A stretch of 64,000 nt of DNA, from contig JAAOMT010000571.1 in NCBI GenBank assembly GCA_016748015.1, forward strand, positions 366,875 to 430,874, read 5' to 3'. Shown piece after piece: positions 49,424 to 57,270 of the stretch. The position numbers and the translations under genes were made by a program. This DNA comes from Geosiphon pyriformis (lineage: Eukaryota > Glomeromycota > Glomeromycetes > Archaeosporales > Geosiphonaceae). Numbering within the stretch: the first letter of the stretch is position 1; each line of letters starts with the position of its first letter. The notes under the pieces were generated by a model. It had not been told where the DNA came from and searched no databases. It saw only the letters and a program-made list of their open reading frames with translations.

Positions 49424-50896
49424 TTAGTAAAGAGCTCGTTTTTCCTCCTGTCTCTTCCCGTTGCCGCGTTTCCATCCCCTGTTGTTGTTGCCATTGCTGT
49501 TGCCATTAAAGCTACCCCAATTAGCGTTACCATTTTTGTTACCATTCGCGCTACCGAGATTATTGTTGCCATTGTTATTTCCGTTGAAGTTGCCAAGGTT
49601 ACCATTTCCATTATTGTTTCCATTACCGCCGCGTTTCCACCACCAGCCGTCCCTATTATTGTTGCCATTGCTATTTCCGTTGAAGTTGCCAATGTTACCA
49701 TTTCCATTATTGTTTCCATTACCACCGCGTTGCCACCACCAGCCGTCCCTATTATTGTTGCCATTGTTATTTCCGTTGAAGTTGCCAAGGTTACCATTTC
49801 CATTATTGTTTCCATTACCGCCGCGTTTCCACCACCAGCCGTCCCTATTATTGTTGCCATTGTTATTTCCGTTGAAGTTGCCAAGGTTACCATTTCCATT
49901 ATTGTTTCCATTACCGCCGCGTTTCCACCACCAGCCGTCCCTATTATTGTTGCCATTGTTATTTCCGTTGAAGTTGCCAAGGTTACCATTTCCATTATTG
50001 TTTCCATTACCGCCGCGTTTCCACCACCAGCCGTCCCTATTATTGTTGCCATTGCTATTTCCGTTGAAGTTGCCAAGGTTACCATTTCCATTATTGTTTC
50101 CATTACCACCGCGTTCTTCTATTCTCTTATATAAGAGAGGATCTCTCTTATATACTAGAGGATCTCTCTTATATTCTTGAGGATCTCTCTTATATTCTTG
50201 AGGATCTCTCTTCCACCACCAGCCGTCCCTATTATTGTTGCCATTGTTATTTCCGTTGAAGTTGCCAAGGTTACCATTTCCATTATTGTTTCCATTACCG
50301 CCGCGTTTCCACCACCAGCCGTCCCTATTATTGTTGCCATTGTTATTTCCGTTGAAGTTGCCAAGGTTACCATTTCCATTATTGTTTCCATTACCGCCGC
50401 GTTTCCACCACCAGCCGTCCCTATTATTGTTGCCATTGTTATTTCCGTTGAAGTTGCCAAGGTTACCATTTCCATTATTGTTTCCATTACCGCCGCGTTT
50501 CCACCACCAGCCGTCCCTATTATTGTTGCCATTGCTATTTCCGTTGAAGTTGCCAATGTTACCATTTCCATTATTGTTTCCATTACCACCGCGTTCTTCT
50601 ATTCTCTTATATAAGAGAGGATCTCTCTTATATTCTTGAGGATCTCTCTTCCACCACCAGCCTCCCTTGTTGTTGTTGCCATTGCTGTTGCCATTAAAGC
50701 TACCCAAATTAGCGTTACCGTTGTTGTTCCCATTCGCGCTACCCCAATTATTGTTGCCGTTGTTATTTCCGTTGAAGTCGCCAATGTTACCATTTCCATT
50801 ATTGTTCCCGTTACCACCACGTTTTTCATTGGCAGAGACGGCCACAGCATAAGCGAGAAGTGACAAGGTAGATAAAGTTATAATTTTAGGTGCCAT
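49424..50896 (-). CDS. GN-repeat secreted polyprotein D with WWW-tipped peptides
   Basis: 490 residues. Signal peptide (MAPKIITLSTL to AVSA, about 22 residues), then NEKR. The first cargo is four GN motifs ending KGGWWW-KR. Then come heptapeptides of the DPxxY-KR type (DPQEYKR, DPLLYKR, DPLVYKR) in two groups. Nine repeats of a 32-residue peptide follow in two arrays (4 and 5), each with two GN motifs and a tail RDGWWW then KR; one has QR instead (Lys lost). Both arrays open with IEER. The last, longer block ends RGW-KR, followed by GNG-KR, QEE-KR and ALY. Kexin cutting would free about 11 GN peptides, most ending in three Trp, and six heptapeptides ending in Tyr once Lys-Arg is trimmed. The resemblance is to fungal kexin-processed precursors; activity unknown. 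No intron is seen. Confidence 0.9.
   Translation of the reverse strand: MAPKIITLSTLSLLAYAVAVSANEKRGGNGNNNGNGNIGDFNGNNNGNNNWGSANGNNNGNANLGSFNGNSNGNNNKGGWWWKRDPQEYKRDPLLYKRIEERGGNGNNNGNGNIGNFNGNSNGNNNRDGWWWKRGGNGNNNGNGNLGNFNGNNNGNNNRDGWWWKRGGNGNNNGNGNLGNFNGNNNGNNNRDGWWWKRGGNGNNNGNGNLGNFNGNNNGNNNRDGWWWKRDPQEYKRDPQEYKRDPLVYKRDPLLYKRIEERGGNGNNNGNGNLGNFNGNSNGNNNRDGWWWKRGGNGNNNGNGNLGNFNGNNNGNNNRDGWWWKRGGNGNNNGNGNLGNFNGNNNGNNNRDGWWWKRGGNGNNNGNGNLGNFNGNNNGNNNRDGWWWQRGGNGNNNGNGNIGNFNGNSNGNNNRDGWWWKRGGNGNNNGNGNLGNFNGNNNGNNNLGSANGNKNGNANWGSFNGNSNGNNNRGWKRGNGKRQEEKRALY
49640..50660 (-). repeat. 96-bp tandem coding repeats
   Basis: Two arrays of near-identical 96-bp units encoding the 32-residue peptides, separated by the heptapeptide block at about 50115-50210 (in-frame GATCCTCAAGAATAT-type units of 21 bp). 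Base-level identity between units is very high, indicating recent expansion or homogenisation. Confidence 0.93.
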
Positions 50897-50968
50897 TTAG
50901 AATCTCCTTTTCTTGTGAAGTGGTTTAGAGATATAGGAATGAAATTATTGTGAAGAAGGGAACGGTTC

Positions 50969-50976
50969 TTTTTATA
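50969..50976 (-). promoter_or_regulatory. TATA box of GN gene D
   Basis: TATAAAAA on the minus strand, about 75 bp upstream of the ATG at 50896, the same spacing as in gene B. About 51.1-51.3 kb also shares similarity with the upstream flank of gene B (gaagcc..ct..ctgtg.ctttga pattern). Confidence 0.58.
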
Positions 50977-50999
50977 CTTTTGAATACTCCTTAGCTGAT

Positions 51000-52020
51000 T
51001 TATAGAATTTAGAATTTAGAATTTTCATTTGTGATTGATTAGGGATTACACCATAAAAAAATCGAAAAAGTAATCGTTCTCCAAGCAATTTTAGATGACT
51101 ATAAGGCTTAAATTTCTGGTTTCCATATGAGAACAATCATTAATAAGCCTCAAATGCTTTGAAATTCGGATACAGAAAAAGCCAAATTTAAGAATCTTTG
51201 GCATTGAAAATTTATCATATTGAAGCCTCTTTCTGTGGCTTTGAGTTTTAATTTTCAACCTAGATTGGTGGCAATAAAATTCTAAATCGTTGTTTGATCA
51301 ACTTTCTTTTCCAGGCAAGATTTTATTGGCTAGCTTTTTTAACCGCTAATCTTCTTCAGCTATTAATTTATGGCAAATATAGCGTCATGTCAATATTCAG
51401 ACCACGATTGAAGCAAGATTCTTGTTTTCTAACGTTAAGCCCATTCTTGGCAAGACAAGTTTCTATTATTTATAAAACAATTAAGGCTCATTAACTTCTA
51501 ACGCTTGGGGCAATCATTCTAAGGTTTTCCTTCTTAAGATTTTATTGGTTTGCTTTCTTGCCTTTTCAGGGCTTATATCCTTTCTTGGAACTATTAATTC
51601 AGGGTAAATTTGCGAAGTAAAGCTGGCGAGATATTTAGTTAAATAGTGTTGTACTATTATCCATATTATATTCGAGGCATTCTTGGGAAAAAATTCTTAG
51701 TTTATCGACAACAAGTTCGATGTAATAATAAAGCAAAGCCATGAAGTAGGATACGATGATTAGCCTAAATTTGGGCTCTTTTTTCAAGCTTTTTTACCAG
51801 TTAAACTATGTTTCAACAATAAAATTGACGATCATAAAATAGGGGAGAATTTTGGAAGAAATAGTTCGTATTTGATTCATTAGAGTAGTGTGCTTTTTTA
51901 CACTTATAATAATAATACACTCTCGTAAATTTTTAAAATAACTTGACACAAAGCAAGAGTATTTTTTGTAAATTGACACCGAATTTTTAATTTTCCTCAA
52001 TAATTTCGTTTTTCCATGAT
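51000..52020. other. intergenic region upstream of gene D
   Basis: Promoter flank of D and the 3' flank of the hotdog gene. The small frame at 51294-51494 has no supporting feature. Confidence 0.45.
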
Positions 52021-52831
52021 TCAAGATTTTAGCGCCTCCAATTTCTCTACACTCAAAAATAAGGCATTTGCATCGAGAATAAGTAGCTCCTTATCAAAAA
52101 TCATCATTTTACCTTCAACAAAACCTTTTCTTCCTTCGAGTTTCGTAACCTTGCATTGGCATTTTACAATTTGGTTGGTAGCACAAGGAGTTCTAAAGTT
52201 CACATGAAGATAAGCTGTTGCTCCATTTTCGTGAGGAAAGTATGGATTTACCTTTAGTAGACAAAGTTGTTAGGGAAAAGTTTCTTACTAGATATTTTTT
52301 TATTTCTAAATATTAACTTACAGTCCTAGCAAACATTTCATCCATAATAGTTGACAACAACCCACCATGCACAATCCCATCATGTCCACATAAATCCCTA
52401 CCAAGATGCAAAAAAGCTAACAATTCCATCTTTTCCTTTGAAAAAAATACAACAGGGGGCACTGATAACCGTCCTTTTCCTAATAATGTGCCGGCTGTTA
52501 AATTATATTTTCTGGTTTCTTCTCGTAACCATGGATATACTCTATTTTCCTCATAGCCTTTATCATTACGTAGCTGTTGAACGAGTGGATGGGAAGATAT
52601 TTGTTCATTGATTTCTCTAGCAAAAGCTAAATTTTCATCTTGCGAAATTGAAGTAATTCTGGGGGGGCGAGTTATAAAGACAGTGTAACGCCTCAAACCA
52701 CCGGTTACCAGAAGAAGCGAGATCCCTATTGCTGTCAAGCCGATTACTACTGTGGTAGTAGTTTTTGAATTAGTGAAAAGATTTGATCCCAAAGATTTAA
52801 ATGCTGTTCCATAACCTGAGTTTGACCCCAT
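52021..52831 (-). CDS. membrane-anchored hotdog thioesterase-like protein
   Basis: Two exons on the minus strand, 52831-52322 and 52251-52021, join in frame (GT-AG, 70-nt intron) to 246 residues. A single hydrophobic segment lies at about residues 26-45 (VVIGLTAIGISLLL), so the N-terminus is an anchor or mitochondrial/ER-type signal. The hotdog fold follows, with the hallmark GIVHGGLLSTIMDE near 153-166, where the 4HBT family carries its substrate loop and acidic residue. The strand YLHVNFRTPC comes just after the splice site, as in many thioesterase-superfamily proteins. These hydrolyse acyl-CoA thioesters; the substrate is not shown. The start is the first ATG of the frame. Neighbours on both sides are GN-repeat genes, with no evident functional link. 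Confidence 0.87.
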
Positions 52832-54690
52832 TTGAAACTTTAAAAAAATTTTCTGTTTGTCTTTAAAATCTTATGATGGGACAAAAAATTTAAAAAATCT
52901 TTTTTAAAAATGTACAAAGTTGGCTAGGGGAAAATAATTTGGTATGGATATAAAAACTCCGAAATTTGCCTTAATATTATATAATTCAAAAAGTGATGCG
53001 CCAAACACCAAATAGATTTTATGATTGGTTAAGGATCTACTCAGGTCTTTAAGCAATAAGGAATAAACTGAATATTTTAATAAATAAAGCAAATGTTCAA
53101 AAAAAAAAAAATTTTATGAATATATTATTAAAATTCTATACACAAAAATAAGCCCTCAAGTTAAAACTTATATTCTGTTTGCTTAAAATTAAAATTGTGT
53201 TTTCAAAAAGAATTGAGAAATAAATAACTGAAAATCTCACTTTTTTCTTTTAATTATTATAACTTTTGTATTTGAAAAATTTGACTATATGATGAAATAT
53301 AATCCATTACAAAGCTTGATTCTTTTGAATATTATTCCACAAAAAATTAATTTCTATAAAGTAATAATAAAACTATATAATTTATTATTATTTGAAAAAT
53401 TTAAAAATTAAATTTATTAATTGATTAATTTTTTAATTAATTAAAAATTTGCCAATTATTTGAATTAGAAAAATATTTATTATTAAAATAAAACTTAAAA
53501 ATTTAAATATAAATATTTGAGAATGAAAAATTTAAAAAACAATATTTTTTTTAATTAAATTACATTTTAAAAATTAATAAAAACAAAATTATTTATAATT
53601 GGGTTAAATATTTACCAATTTTTATAAAATGTATTTGTTTTAAGATTCGAAAAAATATTTTCAAAAACAAAAACTTTACAGAAAATTATTTAATTTTATA
53701 ATTTGAATTTAAATTTGAATTATATTAGTAAAAGATTTTATAATTAAGAGTAAAAACATTAATAATAATTAATATTTTACTTGATTATTTATTTAATTTA
53801 ACTAAAGTTTCAAAATTAATCTTAAATTTTAGGTCAAAACTTAAATTAGAGTGTTATTTTTAATTTAAAACTATACAAATTAACAAATTCAAATTCAAAA
53901 AATAAATAAATGACAAAATTAAAATATATTTACAAAATTCAGACATAAGAGATAAATTTTGAAGAACAACAATAAGCTAGCCAATAATTTCATAATTCAA
54001 TATTAAAAGTACTTCAAAAAAAACTTTTTCATAATATTTGGCGAACTTTGTAAATAAAACAATTGAGCAAATGTATTAAAAACTTAAAAGGATGCTTATG
54101 TTCCATAGTCAATTTAATTAGAATTTTAGAAAAGATATTCTAGTTTTTCTCAAAGCTATACAATCACAATAGGAATAAGCCAGCTGTTTTTATATCTGCT
54201 GTTTTCCATCTAATCAGCATAGTTATTTCGATCATTCAACAAAAAATTTACTTGCCAATTTATGAAAAAGAACTTTGGGTCACCGTTCGGCAATTATCAC
54301 ATAAAATATGTTATTCACAAATTTTTTTATTAAGAAGAGTCGCAAAATAAGCTTTCATCTTGGGATCATGGAACCTGTATGAGGCCAAAAGGTTAAAATT
54401 TTTGATAATGGTAAATTCCTAAATGCATTGTGGCTACAAAGTTAGCTCTTCAATTGCGACAATATGAAAACCTTTTTTTGAATTTTGATAGTTAAGGAAC
54501 TTCAAGATTTAAATAGCTATTGATAAAATAAATATTGTTAATAATTTCAAGATTTTCTATATCTAAATTAAATTGATATTTTTGTCTCAAGATTTTAATT
54601 AAGTACAAGGAACATGAAAAAAATGCAAATAATTATTGTCATGATTGTCCTATATATTTCTATGTTACCAAAATGTTTCTTTTGAATCCA
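52832..54690. other. AT-rich intergenic stretch
   Basis: No gene supported. Around 54260-54470 composition is less AT-rich, with broken frames that I cannot identify. Confidence 0.45.
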
Positions 54691-54691
54691 A

Positions 54692-55492
54692 TTAGTGGTT
54701 GAAATTTCCATTGTAATTTCCGTTAAACCAACCTACATTGTCGTTTCCATTACCGTTACCATTGAATGAACCATCATTGTAATTTCCGTTGGAATTTCCA
54801 TTTAACGATCCTTGGTTGTTGTTTCCATTACCGTTGCCATTGAATGAACCATTGTTTCCGTTGCCATTATTGTTACCATTCCCACTACCACGTTTATGGT
54901 TGAGATTTCCATTGTAATTTCCGTTAAACCAACCTACATTGTCGTTTCCATTACCGTTACCATTGAATGAACCATCATTGTAATTTCCGTTGGAATTTCC
55001 ATTTAACGATCCTTGGTTGTTGTTTCCATTACCGTTGCCATTGAATGAACCATTGTTTCCGTTGCCATTATTGTTACCATTCCCACTACCACGTTTATGG
55101 TTGAAATTTCCATTGTAATTTCCGTTAAACCAACCTACATTGTCGTTTCCATTACCGTTACCATTGAATGAACCATCATTGTAATTTCCGTTGGAATTTC
55201 CATTTAACGATCCTTGGTTGTTGTTTCCATTACCGTTGCCATTGAATGAACCATTGTTTCCGTTGCCATTATTGTTACCATTTCCACTACCACGTTTATG
55301 GTTGAAATTTCCATTGTAATTTCCGTTAAACCAACCTACATTGTCGTTTCCATTACCGTTACCATTGAATGAACCATCATTGTAATTTCCGTTGGAATTT
55401 CCATTTAACGATCCTTGGTTGTTGTTTCCATTACCGTTGCCATTGAATGAACCATTGTTTCCGTTGCCATTATTATTACCATTTCCACTACC
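54692..55492 (-). repeat. four 201-bp tandem coding units
   Basis: Each 201-bp unit encodes 65 residues plus Lys-Arg. Units differ by only a few bases, mostly silent. Confidence 0.94.
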
Positions 55493-55591
55493 ACGTTTAT
55501 CGTTGACATTTGTATCAGCATTGGCAGAAAGAACAAAAGAAATAAGAGCGGCATATGCCAAAGCAGATAAAGCGATGAATTTTGGTGCCAT
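54692..55591 (-). CDS. GN-repeat secreted polyprotein E
   Basis: 299 residues. A signal peptide (MAPKFIALSAL to VLSANA, about 24-26 residues) and a short propeptide ending NDKR are followed by four copies of a 65-residue block. Copies are joined by Lys-Arg, and the last has no KR and ends the protein. Each block is exactly five 13-residue motifs, the first starting GSGNGNNNGN and the last reading GWFNGNYNGNFNH (one copy has L for F). 33 + 4x67 - 2 = 299 accounts for every residue. Kexin would free four essentially identical 65-residue peptides. The architecture and the NH-KR junction are closest to gene A. The ATG is the first in the frame and is followed at once by the signal peptide. Role unknown. 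Confidence 0.9.
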   Translation of the reverse strand: MAPKFIALSALAYAALISFVLSANADTNVNDKRGSGNGNNNGNGNNGSFNGNGNGNNNQGSLNGNSNGNYNDGSFNGNGNGNDNVGWFNGNYNGNFNHKRGSGNGNNNGNGNNGSFNGNGNGNNNQGSLNGNSNGNYNDGSFNGNGNGNDNVGWFNGNYNGNFNHKRGSGNGNNNGNGNNGSFNGNGNGNNNQGSLNGNSNGNYNDGSFNGNGNGNDNVGWFNGNYNGNLNHKRGSGNGNNNGNGNNGSFNGNGNGNNNQGSLNGNSNGNYNDGSFNGNGNGNDNVGWFNGNYNGNFNH

Positions 55592-55761
55592 TTTTGAAAT
55601 GAAATTATAAAGATCTAAAAGTTGGGATTAAAAATTGGAAGCTTTAAAACGGATTCTTTCTTTGTATTGTGGAAATAATTTGATGAGATCAAATTTGCTA
55701 AACTTGTTGGATAGAAGACTTGGGATTTGAAGCAATGACCTTTTCTGAAGCCCTCCCCATC

Positions 55762-55771
55762 TTTTTATATA
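55762..55771 (-). promoter_or_regulatory. TATA box of GN gene E
   Basis: TATATAAAAA on the minus strand followed by GATGGGGAGGG, about 175 bp upstream of the ATG. The nearby GGGGAGG also follows the TATA box of gene A. Confidence 0.55.
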
Positions 55772-55839
55772 TTATTCTCCTCGGCAAAGTCACGCTGTTT
55801 TCAATTTTCTTTCTTTCTTTTTTCTTTCTTTTGTTTGTC

Positions 55840-56635
55840 TTTGACCTCTCATAGAGACTCTATGAGAGTCTCATAAAAGCTAAGACTCATGAGAGCTAAT
55901 TGATGGATTTTTCTATTTGTTGATTTTTAACATATTGTTCATGCGAATCTATGAGAGCATGTAATAATGCACTGCCATCTTGATTTATAAATAAGAAAAA
56001 GAAAAATATCAATTGTAAGGAGTTTTGAATTAATTTGTTTTTCGATTATCAGATTCATCCGCCACAATTTTTCAGTTTTTATGACGGCCAACTGGCTGTG
56101 TAATTCCTGTTAATTGAGAAATACATGTTTAAATAAACCTACCCCTATTTCTAATAGTTTCTTTTAAAAATGACAAATTGTTACCTTGTATTATTTTTAG
56201 AAAATACATGTAATTTATCCCAAATAAAGGTTTACAAGAAAAGTTTGAATTAACATAACTAAGCTGAATTATTCTATGGGCTATAGTAATTTTGATCTTA
56301 AAAAATATCGTTTTAACTTTGGTTGGATAGGTGAAACCCCAATAAAGATTTTCGGATTTCACCCCGCAAAGGTTATGATCAATCAATCTATATTTGTATC
56401 AAATATTGAACAATCAATCAAGTATTAGGTTTGTGTGTCTCTCTATGCTACTTTTTTAATGCAGCTAGAGTCAAAATTTGTATGTCAGCACAGTAAATTT
56501 ATGAATAATTTTTTTAAAAACAAAAATTGCTTCTCTCGTTTTCTAAAAATAATTATTACGATATTTGTCATTTCAAATTGATATTACTTTCTGAGATGGT
56601 GCTCTATAAAAACACATAAATAATAGACAAGGATT
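55840..56635. other. intergenic region
   Basis: Contains short inverted copies of gactctatgagag near 55853-55905. No gene supported. Confidence 0.4.
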
Positions 56636-56639
56636 GCCT

Positions 56640-57270
56640 ATTATTTCCTGTATGGTCAAGGCTTTATCAACCAATGCCCCGAGAAAAGATCCCCGAGCGC
56701 TATTTTCATCTCTATCTATCATAATCCAACAATTCCGGCAATTGTACACTTCGGACCCTCCGATTCTTTGATGTTAACACATTAAATACAAGTCTTAGAT
56801 GTATAAGCTTGTTCTGGATAATAAGACGAACCCCTAATTCCTCGGCCTTGCTGATCAGGCGTTGTCGAAAGCGATAATGCGCCCAACAAAGTATTTTCCG
56901 AAAAGTTTTTCGTGTAATCTTTCTTGTCTTAGGATTCATATATCTGACACTTCAAAAGGAGGAATGATAATGGCATCGAATTCACGGGTAAAGAATCTAA
57001 CTGATTTCTTTTGAATTTTCACTTTTTAGACGTATAAATTTTTACCGCATTCGAAAAATCGCTTTATCAAGTCCCCAGGCTATTTTATTCTTATGTTTTG
57101 AGGAGGATGCTAATAGATTATCCTTTTCGCAAATGAGATCATCCAAGTACTTGTAAATGCGAACTATAGAATGTTCGCCAATCTTGTCTACATCTGAAAT
57201 TGATATATCGCTGAGGAGAAAGGAGTTGATTTGTCGCCTGAGGTTCTATTTTTGCTTCAGCATTCTGAGA
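56640..57270 (-). pseudogene. Fanzor/TnpB-like nuclease relic 1
   Basis: Minus-strand frames, broken by shifts and stops, spell the C-terminal half of a TnpB-family protein in order. IGEHSIVRIYKYLDDLI (about 57180) and FTREFDAIIIPPFEVSDI (about 56980-56940) come first. The open frame 56939-56712 then reads RKILCWAHYRFRQRLISKAE and GVRLIIQN. In a shifted frame AYTSKTC (56808-56788) and VYNCRNCWIMIDRDENSARG (from 56749) follow, the zinc ribbon and the last RuvC Asp. This order is that of eukaryotic Fanzor and bacterial TnpB, RNA-guided nucleases of transposons. Frameshifts around QNK/AY and stops make it inactive. No guide RNA or transposon end could be assigned. Confidence 0.83.

Noticed and set aside
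49640-50660. CRISPR-like array of regular repeats
   Set aside because: The 96-bp units are contiguous coding repeats without unique spacers and translate to KR-bounded peptides.
49417-50863. Other open frames in gene D (MET-rich, LPLLFPLKLP-rich and VAIVISVEVAKV-rich)
   Set aside because: They are alternate-frame or opposite-strand readings of the same repeats, without a signal or domain logic of their own. The same holds for the LPLALPLNEPQF frames over gene A and 55392-55610 over gene E.
49424-50896. Dikaritin/ustiloxin-type RiPP precursor
   Set aside because: KR-repeat layout and Tyr-ended short peptides are similar, but no UstYa-like oxidase or other tailoring gene is visible in the window. 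Kept only as an alternative.
54230-54500. RNase H-like YEKEL fragment
   Set aside because: YEKELWVTVRQL is suggestive, but flanking frames show no further reverse-transcriptase motif.
12266-55492. RTX calcium-binding nonapeptide repeats
   Set aside because: The period is 13, not 9; the GGxGxD Asp ligands are absent; the context is eukaryotic with kexin sites.
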